Below, piece after piece: positions 8,566-19,306 of a stretch of DNA of 64,000 nucleotides. The stretch is from Pseudarthrobacter sp. ATCC 49987. Its GTDB lineage: Bacteria; Actinomycetota; Actinomycetes; Actinomycetales; Micrococcaceae. Numbering within the stretch: the stretch's first letter is position 1; each line of letters begins with the position of its first letter. The notes beneath the pieces were generated by a model. That model was not told the DNA's origin. It made no database searches and worked only from the letters and a program-made list of their open reading frames with translations. The stretch lies in assembly GCF_009928425.1 (NCBI RefSeq), contig NZ_JAABNS010000001.1, positions 1,798,001 through 1,862,000 of the forward strand, in the 5' to 3' direction. Both the position numbers and the translations under genes were made by a program.

Positions 8566-11550
8566 TTAGGCCAGGATGTCCGCCAGGAAGGCAGCCGTGT
8601 GGCTTTCCGTGGACTTGGCGACATGTTCCGGGGTTCCCGAGGCGACGATCCGGCCGCCGCCGGATCCGCCGTCCGGCCCCAGATCGACGATCCAGTCCGC
8701 GCTCTTGATGACATCAAGGTTGTGCTCGATCGTGATGACGGTGTTGCCCTTGTCCACGAGGCCCTGGAGGACCAGCAGCAGCTTCCGGATGTCCTCGAAG
8801 TGCAGGCCGGTGGTGGGCTCGTCCAGGACGTAGATGCTGCGGCCGTTGGAGCGCTTCTGCAGCTCGGCCGCGAGCTTCACGCGCTGCGCCTCGCCGCCGG
8901 AGAGCGTCGTCGCGGGCTGGCCCAGCCGGACATAGCCGAGTCCGACGTCGACGAGGGTGCGCAGGTGCCGGGCGATCGGCGTGAACGCCGCGAAGAACTC
9001 CGCGCCTTCCTCGATCGGCATATTCAGCACGTCGGCGATCGTCTTGCCCTTGTAGTGGACTTCCAGGGTTTCGCGGTTGTACCGGGCACCGTGGCACACC
9101 TCGCAGGGCACGTAGACGTCCGGCAGGAAGTTCATTTCGATCTTCAGCGTGCCGTCACCCGAGCAGGCCTCGCAGCGTCCGCCCTTGACGTTGAAGGAGA
9201 ACCGTCCCGGCAGGTAGCCGCGGACCTTGGCCTCGGTGGTGTCGGCGAACAGCTTGCGGATGTTGTCAAAGACGCCCGTGTAGGTGGCCGGGTTGGACCG
9301 CGGGGTGCGGCCGATGGGGCTCTGGTCGACGTGGACCACCTTATCGAGGTGTTCGAGCCCCTGGATGGACTTGTGCCGGCCCGCCACTTGCTTGGCGCCG
9401 TTGAGCTTGTTGGCCAGGACCTTGTAGAGGATCTCGTTGACCAGTGTGGACTTGCCCGAGCCGCTGACGCCGGTCACCGCGGTAAACAGTCCAAGCGGGA
9501 AGGTGGCATCCACGTTCAGGAGGTTGTTCTCCTTGGCGCCGACGACCTTCAGCTCACGCTTCTTGTCGTATTTGCGCCGCTTTTTGGGGATCTCAATCTT
9601 TTTCCGGCCGGAGAGGTAGTCGCCGGTGAGGGATTCGGTGTTCTCGAGCAGGTCCTTGTAGGAACCCGAGTGCACCACCATGCCGCCGTGTTCGCCGGCA
9701 CCCGGTCCGATATCCACCACCCAGTCGGCTTCCTGGATGGTGTCCTCATCGTGTTCCACCACGATCAGGGTGTTGCCGAGGTCCCGCAGCCGGGTCAGGG
9801 TTTCGATCAGGCGGCGGTTGTCGCGCTGGTGCAGGCCGATCGACGGCTCGTCCAGGACGTAGAGCACACCCACGAGGCCGGAGCCGATCTGGGTGGCCAG
9901 CCGGATGCGCTGGGCTTCGCCGCCGGACAGGGTGCCGGAAGGCCGCTCCAGATTCAGGTACTCCAGCCCGACGTCGAGCAGGAAGGTCAGACGGGCCTGG
10001 ATCTCCTTGAGGACCTGGTTCGCGATCTGGGCTTCGCGGCCGCTGAGTACGAGGTTGTCCAGGAAGTGGGCGCACTCGCGCATCGGCAGGGCGGCGACTT
10101 CGGCAATGGATTTGCCGTTGATCAGGACCGAGAGCGACGCCGGGTTCAGGCGTGCGCCGTTGCAGGCCGGGCACGGGATCTGCCGCATGTACTCCTCGTA
10201 GCGGTCCCGGGCCGAGTCCGAGTCCGTCTCGAGGTGTTTGCGGTGGACGTACTGGATGACGCCCTCGAAGCCTGTGCTGTATTTGCGTTCCCGGCCGAAG
10301 CGGTTGCGGTACTGCACCACAACTTTATGGTCCTTGCCGTGCAGCACGGTTTGGCGGGTGTCCTCGGAGAGCTTGTCCCACGGGGTTGTCATCGAGAAAC
10401 CGAGTTCCTTGGCGAGTCCGCCGAGCAAACGGTTCCAGTATTCTGTGGTTGCTGTGCCGAGTGACCAGGGGGCGATTGCTCCCTCCGAGAGGGACAGCTC
10501 ACCGTTCGGAATGATGAGTTCCTCATCGACCTCGAGCTTCGTGCCGATGCCGCTACAGGCCGAGCACGCGCCGAAGGGGTTGTTGAAGGAGAAGGAGCGC
10601 GGTTCGATCTCATCGATCGCGAGCGGGTGCTCATTGGGGCAGGCAAGGTTTTCGGAGAACGCCCTGATGCGTTCGGGATCGTCAGCGTCGAGGTCGACGA
10701 ATTCAGCGAGAATGCGTCCTTCGGCCAGGCCGAGGGCGGTTTCCACCGAGTCGGTGAGTCGCTGGCTGATGCCCTCCTTGACCACGAGGCGGTCCACGAC
10801 CACTTCGATGGTGTGCTTGAACTGTTTGCCCAGCTTGGGCGGATCGCTGAGCTGGATCAGCTTGTCATCGACCCGGGCGCGCGAGTAGCCCTTGGCAGTG
10901 AGTTCCTTGAACAGCTCGACGAATTCGCCCTTGCGGCCACGGACCACCGGGGCCAGGATCTGGAAGCGGGTCCCCTCGGGCAGTTCCAGCAGCTGGTCGA
11001 CGATCTGCTGCGGGGTCTGCTTCGCGACGGGCTCGCCGCAGACCGGGCAGTGCGGGCGGCCGACCCGGGCCCACAGGAGACGCATGTAGTCGTAGATCTC
11101 GGTGATGGTGCCCACCGTGGAGCGCGGGTTCTTGCTGGTGGACTTCTGGTCAATGGATACAGCGGGCGAGAGTCCCTCGATGAAGTCGACGTCGGGCTTG
11201 TCCACCTGTCCCAGGAACTGCCGGGCGTAGGCGGAGAGGGATTCGACGTAGCGGCGCTGGCCCTCGGCGAAAATCGTGTCGAACGCAAGGGAGGACTTGC
11301 CCGAGCCGGAGAGCCCCGTGAAGACGATCATGGAATCGCGGGGCAAGTCCAGGTCGACGTTGCGCAGGTTGTGTTCCCGCGCGCCTTTGACGACGAGCCG
11401 GGACATGTCCGGGCGCTTCACCGCGGGGCGGGAGTCCTCCCCGCGGCCGGGTTTTGCCGGACTCATCGGAACGGAGCCCATCGGGACGGAGCCCATTTGA
11501 ACGGAGGGCTGGGAATCAACGGCTGGATCTTCAGCTACGGCTTTAGGCAC
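8566..11550 (-). CDS. uvrA: UvrABC excinuclease subunit A
   Basis: The 994-residue damage-sensing ABC-type ATPase of nucleotide excision repair has two nucleotide-binding domains (Walker [10 protein letters not shown] and GVSGSGKST), two LSGGEAQR signatures and zinc modules ([13 protein letters not shown] with CEVCHG). Frame and length with the GTG at 11550 include a 48-residue N-terminal extension before the family start at M49 ([17 protein letters not shown]). The extension contains a [13 protein letters not shown] repeat, so the ATG at 11406 is an alternative start. A LexA-like box lies 14 bases before the GTG. Confidence 0.97.
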   Translation of the reverse strand: MPKAVAEDPAVDSQPSVQMGSVPMGSVPMSPAKPGRGEDSRPAVKRPDMSRLVVKGAREHNLRNVDLDLPRDSMIVFTGLSGSGKSSLAFDTIFAEGQRRYVESLSAYARQFLGQVDKPDVDFIEGLSPAVSIDQKSTSKNPRSTVGTITEIYDYMRLLWARVGRPHCPVCGEPVAKQTPQQIVDQLLELPEGTRFQILAPVVRGRKGEFVELFKELTAKGYSRARVDDKLIQLSDPPKLGKQFKHTIEVVVDRLVVKEGISQRLTDSVETALGLAEGRILAEFVDLDADDPERIRAFSENLACPNEHPLAIDEIEPRSFSFNNPFGACSACSGIGTKLEVDEELIIPNGELSLSEGAIAPWSLGTATTEYWNRLLGGLAKELGFSMTTPWDKLSEDTRQTVLHGKDHKVVVQYRNRFGRERKYSTGFEGVIQYVHRKHLETDSDSARDRYEEYMRQIPCPACNGARLNPASLSVLINGKSIAEVAALPMRECAHFLDNLVLSGREAQIANQVLKEIQARLTFLLDVGLEYLNLERPSGTLSGGEAQRIRLATQIGSGLVGVLYVLDEPSIGLHQRDNRRLIETLTRLRDLGNTLIVVEHDEDTIQEADWVVDIGPGAGEHGGMVVHSGSYKDLLENTESLTGDYLSGRKKIEIPKKRRKYDKKRELKVVGAKENNLLNVDATFPLGLFTAVTGVSGSGKSTLVNEILYKVLANKLNGAKQVAGRHKSIQGLEHLDKVVHVDQSPIGRTPRSNPATYTGVFDNIRKLFADTTEAKVRGYLPGRFSFNVKGGRCEACSGDGTLKIEMNFLPDVYVPCEVCHGARYNRETLEVHYKGKTIADVLNMPIEEGAEFFAAFTPIARHLRTLVDVGLGYVRLGQPATTLSGGEAQRVKLAAELQKRSNGRSIYVLDEPTTGLHFEDIRKLLLVLQGLVDKGNTVITIEHNLDVIKSADWIVDLGPDGGSGGGRIVASGTPEHVAKSTESHTAAFLADILA

Positions 11551-11564
11551 GCTATCAATGCTAA

Positions 11565-11580
11565 TCGAAAACTTCTTCGA
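11565..11580 (-). promoter_or_regulatory. LexA/SOS box before uvrA
   Basis: The 16-mer reads TCGAAGAAGTTTTCGA on the uvrA strand. It matches the actinobacterial SOS consensus TCGAAC-N4-GTTCGA at 10 of 12 fixed positions and keeps both outer TCGAA/TTCGA arms. It lies immediately upstream of uvrA, where LexA control is well known. No comparable site was found before uvrB or uvrC. Confidence 0.68.
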
Positions 11581-11639
11581 ATTTCTATTCCCGCCTGCGC
11601 CCCCGGCCGGGAAACGCCGCCCGATGTGCTACCGGAGAG

Positions 11640-12032
11640 TTACTCCCGGTCGTAGGCGGCGGCCAGCAACTGCACGGCTTCGGCAAAGCTGGCGCCCTGG
11701 GCCTTCGCAGCACGGGCGAACCCGGCCGCGGCGGCGGAGAGTGAACTCCAGGCCTCGTCCCGGGCGCACACCACCGTTCCGTTCCGGCCCCTGGTCACGA
11801 CGACGCCGGCCGCCTCCAGTTCCTTGTAGGCGCGGGCCACCGTGTGCGGCGCCACGCCCAGCTCGCCGGCAAGGCTCCGGACGGCAGGGAGCTTGGTCCC
11901 GGGCGCCAGGGTCCCGTTGTCGGCCCGTTCAATAATGGTGAGCCGGAGCTGATCAAACAGCGGGACGGAGCTGCCCGGATTGGGTCGCCAGGCACCGGGG
12001 AACGGGGAGGTTGATGCTTCGATGGCCGTCAC
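11640..12032 (-). CDS. YtrA-type short GntR regulator
   Basis: The 130-residue GntR protein has a winged-helix DNA-binding domain near residues 15-85 (PLFDQLRLTII; LPAVRSLAGELGVAPHTVARAYKELEAAGVV) and only a short helical tail. This is the layout of the YtrA subfamily, which usually controls adjacent ABC transporters. Its GTG overlaps the ABC gene stop by four bases (GTGA, 12029-12032), so it is the last gene of the exporter operon and is likely to control it in response to an exported compound or envelope stress. Confidence 0.87.
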   Translation of the reverse strand: MTAIEASTSPFPGAWRPNPGSSVPLFDQLRLTIIERADNGTLAPGTKLPAVRSLAGELGVAPHTVARAYKELEAAGVVVTRGRNGTVVCARDEAWSSLSAAAAGFARAAKAQGASFAEAVQLLAAAYDRE

Positions 12033-13975
12033 TTTCCCGGCTCCCGGGCGGGCTTGCCTTGTTCGCGGCGGGCGAACCGGGCCTCGTAAAGTTTCAGGTA
12101 CAGACCGCCCCCGGCCATGAGTTGGCGGTGCGTGCCCTGTTCAACGATGCGTCCTTGGTCCATGACCAGAATTAGATCAGCGTCCCGGACCGTGGACAAG
12201 CGGTGGGCGATGACGAAGCTGGTGCGTCCCTGCCGGAGACGCCGCATGGCATGCCGGATCTGCACCTCGGTGCGGCTGTCCACCGAACTGGTGGCCTCGT
12301 CGAGGACCAGGATGTTGCGGGCCGCCAGCTGCGCCCTGGCAATCGAGATGAGCTGGCGCTGGCCGCGGCTCAGTGAGTCGCCGTCGTTGCCGAGCATCGT
12401 GGCGTAGCCGCCGGGCAGGGCCCGGACGAACTGGTCCACATGGCTGGCCTGCGCCGCGGCAACGATCTTGGCGTCACCCGCGCCGGGGCGGCCGTACTCG
12501 ATGTTGTCGCGGATGCTGCCGGTGAAGAGCCAGGCGTCCTGCAGCACCGTGCCGAAGTTGGCCCGCAGTTCGTCGCGGGTCAGCTTGGCGATGTCCGCGC
12601 CGTCGACCGTGATCCGGCCGGAATCCAGTTCGTAGAAGCGCATCAGGAGGTTGACCACGGTGGTCTTGCCGGCACCGGTCTGCCCCACGATCGCCACGGT
12701 CTGGCCCGGTTCAACCGCGAAGGACAGGTCCTGGACCACCGGTGAGCCGGGGCTGTAGCCGAAGGTGACATGATCAAACGCGACCCGGCCGGCGGCGTCG
12801 GGCGGTGCATCGCCCGAACGGGCCGGCGCCGCACCCGCGGCAGTCTCCGCCGGGATCTCCGGCGCATCCAGGAGCTCAAAGACCCGCCCGGCCGACACGA
12901 GGCAGGACTGCAGAAGGGTCAGCATGCCGCCAATCTGCCCCATCGGCTGGCTGAAGAGCCTGCTGAGCTGGATGAAGGCCTGCAGGCCGCCGATGGTCAT
13001 GGCTCCGGCCAGGACCTGGAGGGCGCCGACGACTGCGACGGTGACGTAGTTGAGGTTGGACACAAACACCATCAGGGGCTGAACGACGCCGGACACGTAC
13101 TGGGCGTGGGTGCTGGCCCGGGCCAGTTTGTCGTTGCCGTCCTTGAAGCTGGCCGCGGCCGCCTCCTGCCGTCCGAAGGCCTTGACCACCTCGTGGCCGG
13201 TGAAGAACTCCTCCAGCTGCGCGTGAAGCTCGCCGGTAGTCCCCCATTGCTCGGTGAAGTGGGCCTGCGACTTCCGGGCCACGAGGACGGTGATGAGGGT
13301 GGACACCGGAACGGAGGCCAGCGCGATCACGTCCAGGACCGGGGAGAGCCACAGCATCATGGCCAGGGCCCCGGAGAGCATCAACAGCGACATGATCAGC
13401 TGGTTGAGCAGCTGGTTGAGCGCCTGGGCGACGTTGTCGACGTCGTTGGTGGCGCGGCTCAGCACGTCACCGCGGTGCTGCTCGTCGAAATGGCTGGACG
13501 GCAGGACGTGCAGTTTCCGCTCCACCGAAGCGCGCAGCCCGTAGCCCAGGCGCTGCACCGCCACGGCGGTCAGGGTTCCCTGGATCCAGCTGAAAACGGA
13601 GGCACCCAGGTACATGACGGACACCCCCGCCAGCAGGGCGGCCAGTTCGGCATGGTTGAAGGATCCCCCGACCACCCCCTCAACGACGACGTCGGTGGCG
13701 TCACCCAGCACTTTCGGCGCCGCAACGTTGAGCACCACAAAGGCGCACGTGGCGGCGATGACACCGGCCATCAGCCACTTCGACGGGCGCAGCAGTCCGA
13801 GCAGCCGACCGGCGGTGCGCCAGCGGAAACGGCTGCCCTTCGCGGCGTCCCCGGGGGCTGCCGCCGGGAGGGATTCGGGCCGGCCGCCCGACGGCGTGTC
13901 CACCGGCGCCTGGTCCCGGGCGTCGGAGGTGGTGGGGGTGTCCGTTCCGGCGCCGGGCGCCGGTTCCGGGGTCAC
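12029..13975 (-). CDS. ABC exporter half-transporter, catalytically competent subunit
   Basis: The 648-residue fused permease-ATPase begins with a proline-rich cytoplasmic leader of about 50 residues. A six-helix type 1 exporter domain and an NBD follow. The NBD has Walker A GQTGAGKT, signature LSRGQRQ, Walker [12 protein letters not shown] with the catalytic Glu, and H-loop IAHRLST. The upstream gene encodes a partner with degenerate catalytic residues, so the pair forms a TM287/288-type heterodimer. It overlaps both neighbours by four bases. The substrate is unknown; drugs or lipids are typical. Confidence 0.9.
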   Translation of the reverse strand: MTPEPAPGAGTDTPTTSDARDQAPVDTPSGGRPESLPAAAPGDAAKGSRFRWRTAGRLLGLLRPSKWLMAGVIAATCAFVVLNVAAPKVLGDATDVVVEGVVGGSFNHAELAALLAGVSVMYLGASVFSWIQGTLTAVAVQRLGYGLRASVERKLHVLPSSHFDEQHRGDVLSRATNDVDNVAQALNQLLNQLIMSLLMLSGALAMMLWLSPVLDVIALASVPVSTLITVLVARKSQAHFTEQWGTTGELHAQLEEFFTGHEVVKAFGRQEAAAASFKDGNDKLARASTHAQYVSGVVQPLMVFVSNLNYVTVAVVGALQVLAGAMTIGGLQAFIQLSRLFSQPMGQIGGMLTLLQSCLVSAGRVFELLDAPEIPAETAAGAAPARSGDAPPDAAGRVAFDHVTFGYSPGSPVVQDLSFAVEPGQTVAIVGQTGAGKTTVVNLLMRFYELDSGRITVDGADIAKLTRDELRANFGTVLQDAWLFTGSIRDNIEYGRPGAGDAKIVAAAQASHVDQFVRALPGGYATMLGNDGDSLSRGQRQLISIARAQLAARNILVLDEATSSVDSRTEVQIRHAMRRLRQGRTSFVIAHRLSTVRDADLILVMDQGRIVEQGTHRQLMAGGGLYLKLYEARFARREQGKPAREPGK

Positions 13976-15726
13976 AGGGTCTCCTCGAGGACGAGCTGCG
14001 AGGCCGCGATCTCCTGGTAGCTCGGCGACGACTCCATCAGTTGCTGATGGGTTCCCTGCGCCACGAGCCGGCCGCCCTCGAGGACCAGGATCAGCCCCGC
14101 ATCCACGATCGTGGCGACCCGTTCGGCGACGATCAGGACGGTGGCTGTGCGCAGCAGCGGCCCCATCTCCTCGCGGAGCCGGTAGTCGGTGCCGTAGTCA
14201 AGCGCCGAGAAGCTGTCGTCGAACAAGTACACGGGAGCCTCGCGGAGCAGTGCCCGGGCGATGCACAGGCGCTGCCGCTGGCCGCCGGAAAAGTTCGTGC
14301 CGCCCTGGCTTACCGGTGACTGCAGCCCTTGCGGCAGCTTCCGGACGAACTCCTCGGCCTGCGCGCTTCCCAGCACCTGCCAGAGGTCCTCGTCCGTCGC
14401 GTCCGGCGCGCCCATTCTCAGGTTCCCGGCGAGCGTTCCGGAGAACAAATAGGAGTGCTGGGGTACGACGGCGATCAGGTTCCGCAGCGTTGCCAGGGGC
14501 AGGCTGCGCACATCGCGTCTGCCGATGCTGATGGCGCCGCCGGTGGCGTCCAGGAACCTGGGCAGCAGGTTCAGCAGGGTGGTTTTCCCGCTGCCCGTCG
14601 CGCCGATGACCGCCGTCACGGTCCCGGGAACGGCCGTGAAGCTGACGCCGTCGAGGACCGGTGCCTCGGCGCCGGGGTAGGCAAAGGATACGTTTCGGAA
14701 CTCCACGGCGTTGCCTTCGGGCGCAGCACCCCCCGGGCCGTCCGTGATCGACGGCGCGGTGTCGAGGACCGCCTGGATTCGTTCCGCGCAGGCAGCCGCG
14801 CGGGGGGCTGTCATGAAGACGTACATCGCCATCATGATCGCGATCAGGATCTGCAGGATGTAGGCGATGAACGCTGTCAGGGCGCCCAGCCGCATCTCAC
14901 CGGACTGGATCCGGTGGCCGCCGAACCAGACCACACCGACGGAGGAGAGATTGACCACGAGCATGATCAGCGGCATCATCCCGGCAACCAGCAGCGCAGA
15001 ATGCAGGTTGTTCCGGGTCAGTTCCTTGTTGGAGCCGTCGAAGCGCCGGATCTCGTGCCCTTGCCGCACAAAGCCACGGATGACGTTGGCGCCGATGATC
15101 TGCTCACGCAGGACCCGGCCGATCCGGTCGATGAGCTCCTGGCCCTGCCGGTAGAGCGGAATGAGCCGGCGCACGATCAGAACCATGATGACCGCAAGCA
15201 CCGGAATCACCGCGACGACGATGCCGGACAGGGCGATGTCCTGGTGCACGGCGAGCACGATGCCGCCAATGAAGATGGCAGGCGCTGCGACGAGCATCGT
15301 GAAAACGAGGACAACAAGGTTCTGGACCTGCGCGACGTCGTTGGTGGCCCGGGTCACAAGGCTGGCGGCACCGAACGCGCCGACTTCCTGGGAGGACATC
15401 GACTGCACCTTCGCAAACAGCTCTTCCCGCAGCTTCCGGCCAAGCTCCATCGCCACAACGGCGCCCAGATAGCCGGCGCCGATGGCCGCCGCAACCTGCA
15501 CACAGGCAATCGCGGCCATCCAGGAACCCAGCCTCAGGATCACCGGGACATTGCCAACGACGATTCCGCTGTCGATGATGCCCGCGTTCAGGGTGGGCAG
15601 GAGGAGGGTGGCCGTCGTCTGCACGAGCTGCAGGGCCACAATGGCCAGCACGGCACCTTTGTGGGCGGCCAACAGCCGGCCCGTCAGGCCAATAAGCACC
15701 GAACCTCCATCGCTAGACCAGGGCAC
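13972..15726 (-). CDS. ABC exporter half-transporter, degenerate-NBD subunit
   Basis: The 584-residue fused permease-ATPase has Walker A GATGSGKT and an intact FSGGQRQR signature. Walker B reads YLFDDSFSALD, with Asp in place of the catalytic Glu, and the switch segment reads VAERVAT, with Glu in place of the H-loop His. One composite ATP site of the heterodimer would therefore be non-hydrolytic, as in TM287/TM288. It is the first gene of the three-gene exporter-GntR operon; its stop overlaps the partner start (ATGA). Confidence 0.9.
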   Translation of the reverse strand: MPWSSDGGSVLIGLTGRLLAAHKGAVLAIVALQLVQTTATLLLPTLNAGIIDSGIVVGNVPVILRLGSWMAAIACVQVAAAIGAGYLGAVVAMELGRKLREELFAKVQSMSSQEVGAFGAASLVTRATNDVAQVQNLVVLVFTMLVAAPAIFIGGIVLAVHQDIALSGIVVAVIPVLAVIMVLIVRRLIPLYRQGQELIDRIGRVLREQIIGANVIRGFVRQGHEIRRFDGSNKELTRNNLHSALLVAGMMPLIMLVVNLSSVGVVWFGGHRIQSGEMRLGALTAFIAYILQILIAIMMAMYVFMTAPRAAACAERIQAVLDTAPSITDGPGGAAPEGNAVEFRNVSFAYPGAEAPVLDGVSFTAVPGTVTAVIGATGSGKTTLLNLLPRFLDATGGAISIGRRDVRSLPLATLRNLIAVVPQHSYLFSGTLAGNLRMGAPDATDEDLWQVLGSAQAEEFVRKLPQGLQSPVSQGGTNFSGGQRQRLCIARALLREAPVYLFDDSFSALDYGTDYRLREEMGPLLRTATVLIVAERVATIVDAGLILVLEGGRLVAQGTHQQLMESSPSYQEIAASQLVLEETL

Positions 15727-15805
15727 TGATCGGATCGTTCGCGGCAGCCGCCCCCACGCTGCCCCGACATTCTAACCACGCTCACACGGTGCTCCGTTGT
15801 CACCC

Positions 15806-15835
15806 GGTTCCGGACCCTCCGCCGGTCCGGAAACC
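15806..15835. terminator. tam-side hairpin terminator
   Basis: GGTTCCGGACC (15806-15816) pairs with GGTCCGGAAACC (15824-15835) with a single bulged A and a 7-base loop. It lies 9 bases past the tam stop and ahead of the ABC operon on the same strand. It probably ends tam transcription. Confidence 0.62.
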
Positions 15836-15843
15836 CCTGCGGA

Positions 15844-16623
15844 TCACTCCCGCTTGCGGGCGACCGCAAAGATCCGGCGGAACGGGAACACCGTGCCGTG
15901 CGGGCCGGCCGGGTAGGCCTCCGCCAGCAAGGCCGAGTATTGGGCTTCGAACGCGCGGGCATCCGCGGCGGACAGGGCGGCAAGGACCGGCCGGAGTCCG
16001 GTGCCGCGGACCCACTCCAGCACGGGGTTCGGACCGGGCAGGAGCTGGGAATAGGTGGTCTCCCACGCGTCCGCATCGCAGCCGGCGTCGAGCATGATGT
16101 TCAGGTAGTCGTCCGGCCCGCCCCCAACATCCTCGTGGCGCAGCACCCCGGCGAGCCGGCCCGCCCACGACCCGGACTCCGCAAGCCCGCGCATCAGCGT
16201 GTGCGAGGGCGAGTTGAAGTTGCCGGGCACCTGAAGCGCGAACCAGGCTCCGGGCCTGAGCGCGGCGAGCCAGCGGGCCAGCATGTCCCGGTGGCCGGGA
16301 ACCCACTGGAGGGCTGCGTTGGTGACAACGACGTCGGTGTCGCGGGAGGGCATCCAGCCGGCGATATCCGCCTGGCTGAACGAGAGATTGGCGAATTGAT
16401 CCGCATGGCCGCCGGACTGGGCCAGCATTTCCGCTGAGGAGTCCAGGCCCGTGACCTCTGCCGTGGGCCAGCGCCCGGCGAGGGTGGCCGTCAGGTTCCC
16501 GGGACCGCAGCCAAGGTCGACGACATGACGGGGCGCGTCCGCGTGGATCCGGGCCGTCAGGTCAAAGTAAGGCCTGTCCCGGTAGTCCCCAAACTGCACG
16601 TACTTGGCGGGATCCCATTTCAC
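15844..16623 (-). CDS. tam: Trans-aconitate 2-methyltransferase-like protein
   Basis: The 259-residue class I SAM-dependent methyltransferase has SAM-binding motif I VVDLGCGPGNLT near residues 34-45, an acidic motif II (TGLDSS) and the Tam-type N-terminus MKWDPAKYVQFGDYRDRPYFDL. The family methyl-esterifies trans-aconitate, removing a spontaneous by-product that inhibits aconitase. It is a single gene divergent from the helicase across 114 bases and is closed by a hairpin terminator. Confidence 0.85.
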   Translation of the reverse strand: MKWDPAKYVQFGDYRDRPYFDLTARIHADAPRHVVDLGCGPGNLTATLAGRWPTAEVTGLDSSAEMLAQSGGHADQFANLSFSQADIAGWMPSRDTDVVVTNAALQWVPGHRDMLARWLAALRPGAWFALQVPGNFNSPSHTLMRGLAESGSWAGRLAGVLRHEDVGGGPDDYLNIMLDAGCDADAWETTYSQLLPGPNPVLEWVRGTGLRPVLAALSAADARAFEAQYSALLAEAYPAGPHGTVFPFRRIFAVARKRE

Positions 16624-16737
16624 AGCTGTCCTCCAGTCACCGGCAACGATGCGCCGTCCGAAGCCTAACCCCGGCCGGAACAGCGGCCAAGGAGGCGCGC
16701 GACCCTACCGCGGCGACGGCCACTAAGCTGGTGAGCA

Positions 16738-19284
16738 ATGAAACTTGTTGATCAGCTCCCCGCACCGTCCGCCCGGGTCCCAGGCCGGACCGGCCTCGAC
16801 CCGGACGAGCTCTACACCCGCTTCGTCGAGTGGACGGAAACCCGCGGGCTGGCCCTGTACACCGCCCAGGACGAGGCCATCATGGAGCTTGCCTCCGGCG
16901 CCAACGTCATCCTGGCCACCCCCACCGGATCGGGAAAGTCACTCGTCGCGATCGCGGTCCACTTCCAGGCCATGGCCCGCGGGCAGCGGAGCTACTACAC
17001 CGCACCGATCAAGGCCCTCGTCTCGGAGAAGTTCTTCGCCCTGTGCGAGATCTTTGGCGCCGAGAACGTCGGCATGATCACCGGCGACTCCGGCGTCAAC
17101 CAGGATGCCCCGATCATCTGCTGCACGGCGGAGATCCTGGCCAACATCGCCCTCCGCGAGGGCGCCGCCGCCGAGCTCGGCGCCGTCATCATGGACGAGT
17201 TCCACTTCTACTCGGACCCGCAGCGCGGCTGGGCCTGGCAGGTCCCGCTGCTGGAGCTCCCCCAGGCGCAGTTCCTGCTGATGTCCGCCACGCTCGGCGA
17301 CGTCAGCCGCTTCGAAGCCGGCATCACGGGGCTGACCGGCCGCCCGACGACGACCGTCAGTTCGGTGGAGCGGCCCATCCCGCTGCACTACTACTACGAG
17401 CAGACGCCCGTGCACGAGACGCTCGAGGAACTCCTCGCCACGAAACAGGTGCCCGTCTACGTGGTGCATTTCAGCCAGGTGGAGGCGATCGACCGGGCCC
17501 AGAACCTCATGAGCATCAACGTCTGCACCCGCGAGGAGAAGGACAAAATCGCCGAGCTCATCGCCGGTTTCCGCTTCGCCGCAGGCTTCGGCAAGACCCT
17601 CAACCGGCTGGTCCGGCACGGCATCGGCGTCCACCACGCCGGGATGCTGCCGAAGTACCGCCGGCTCGTGGAGCAGCTCGCCCAGGCCGGGCTGCTCAAG
17701 GTCATCTGCGGTACCGACACGCTCGGCGTGGGCATCAACGTCCCCATCCGCACCGTGCTGCTCACTGCGCTGAGCAAGTACGACGGCGTCCGCACCCGGC
17801 TGCTGAACTCCCGCGAATTCCACCAGATTGCCGGCCGGGCAGGACGGGCCGGCTACGACACCGCCGGGACCGTCGTCGTGCAGGCCCCGGAGCATGTCAC
17901 CGAGAACGTCAAGGCGATGGCCAAGGCCACGGCCAAGTTCGGCGATGACCAGAAGAAGCTCCGCCAGGTGGTCAAAAAGAAGCCGCCGGAGGGCTTTGTG
18001 TCCTGGGGCGAACCGACCTACAAGCGCCTGGTGGAATCCGTCCCGGATCCGCTGACGTCGAGCTTCACCGTGACCCACGCGATGCTGATGAACCTGATGG
18101 AACGGCCGGGCGATCCGTTCCAGGCCGCCCGCCGGCTGCTCACCGAAAACCACGAGACCCGCTCCTCCCAGCTGCAGCTCATGCGGAAGGCCCTGGGCAT
18201 CTACCGTGAGCTCCTGGCAGCCGGTGTCGTGGAGCGGATCCCGCTTCAGGAGCAGGGCACCGACGGCCGCACCGTCCGGCTGACCGTCCATCTGCAGGCC
18301 AACTTTGCCCTGAACCAGCCGCTGTCCCCCTTTGCCCTCGCGGCGCTGGAGCTGCTGGATCCGGAGTCGCCGTCGTACGCCCTGGACGTTGTGTCCGTCA
18401 TCGAGTCGACGCTGGAGAAGCCCCGGCAGATCCTGTCCGCGCAGCTGAAGAAGGCGCGCGGCGAGGCCGTCGCCGCGATGAAGGCCGACGGGATCGACTA
18501 CGACCAGCGGATGGCCATGCTCGACGACGTCAGCTACCCGCAGCCACTCGCGGAGCTCCTCGGTGAGGCCTTCGACGTCTACCGCCGGGCCGCACCGTGG
18601 ATCGGTGACTTCGAACTCGCGCCCAAATCAATCGTCCGTGACATGTACGAACGGGCCATGAATTTCGGCGAGTTCGTCCAGTTCTACGGACTGGCCCGCT
18701 CCGAGGGGATCGTGCTGCGCTACCTGGCCGACGGCTTCAAGGCGCTGCGGCAGACCGTCCCCCAGGACGCCCTCCGCGAGGACCTCGAGGACCTCATCGC
18801 CTGGCTCGGCGAGCTGGTCCGCCAGGTCGACTCCAGCCTCCTCGATGAATGGGAGGAGCTCACCTCCGGCAAGGCCCCGACGCCGCACGACGCCCCGCCT
18901 CCCCCGCCTCCGTCGCTCACGTCCAACGTTCGGGCCTTCCGCGTGATGGTCCGCAACGAGATGTTCCGCCGGGTGGAGCTCTTCGCGGACGAGGACGCCA
19001 CCGCCCTTGGCGAGCTCGATTCCGGCTCCGGCTGGGACGCCGAACGCTGGGAGGACGTGCTGGATGACTACTTCGACGAACACGACGACATCGGCACCGG
19101 CCCGGACGCCCGCGGCCCGGGCCTGCTGATGATCACGGAGGAGCCGGGCCTGTGGAAGGTCCGGCAGATCTTTGAGGACCCGGCGGGCAACAATGACTGG
19201 GGCATCTCCGCGGCGGTGGACCTCGCGGCATCGGACGAGACCGGCACCGCTGTCGTGCGCGTGACGGACGTGAACCGGCTCTAG
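16738..19284 (+). CDS. Ski2-like DEXH helicase (DUF3516 type)
   Basis: The 848-residue SF2 helicase has Walker A ATPTGSGKS (60-68), motif II DEFH (153-156), SAT motif MSATLGD and motif VI QIAGRAGRAG near 364-373. A long C-terminal DUF3516 region follows. The architecture is Ski2/Mtr4-like and common in Actinobacteria; RNA unwinding in decay or quality control is inferred, not shown. It is first in a plus-strand run with GNAT and aminopeptidase genes. The C-terminal third contains a proline run (APTPHDAPPPPPPSL). Confidence 0.88.
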   Translation: MKLVDQLPAPSARVPGRTGLDPDELYTRFVEWTETRGLALYTAQDEAIMELASGANVILATPTGSGKSLVAIAVHFQAMARGQRSYYTAPIKALVSEKFFALCEIFGAENVGMITGDSGVNQDAPIICCTAEILANIALREGAAAELGAVIMDEFHFYSDPQRGWAWQVPLLELPQAQFLLMSATLGDVSRFEAGITGLTGRPTTTVSSVERPIPLHYYYEQTPVHETLEELLATKQVPVYVVHFSQVEAIDRAQNLMSINVCTREEKDKIAELIAGFRFAAGFGKTLNRLVRHGIGVHHAGMLPKYRRLVEQLAQAGLLKVICGTDTLGVGINVPIRTVLLTALSKYDGVRTRLLNSREFHQIAGRAGRAGYDTAGTVVVQAPEHVTENVKAMAKATAKFGDDQKKLRQVVKKKPPEGFVSWGEPTYKRLVESVPDPLTSSFTVTHAMLMNLMERPGDPFQAARRLLTENHETRSSQLQLMRKALGIYRELLAAGVVERIPLQEQGTDGRTVRLTVHLQANFALNQPLSPFALAALELLDPESPSYALDVVSVIESTLEKPRQILSAQLKKARGEAVAAMKADGIDYDQRMAMLDDVSYPQPLAELLGEAFDVYRRAAPWIGDFELAPKSIVRDMYERAMNFGEFVQFYGLARSEGIVLRYLADGFKALRQTVPQDALREDLEDLIAWLGELVRQVDSSLLDEWEELTSGKAPTPHDAPPPPPPSLTSNVRAFRVMVRNEMFRRVELFADEDATALGELDSGSGWDAERWEDVLDDYFDEHDDIGTGPDARGPGLLMITEEPGLWKVRQIFEDPAGNNDWGISAAVDLAASDETGTAVVRVTDVNRL

Positions 19285-19306
19285 GCGGCCCTAGTAAACT
19301 CGGAGA

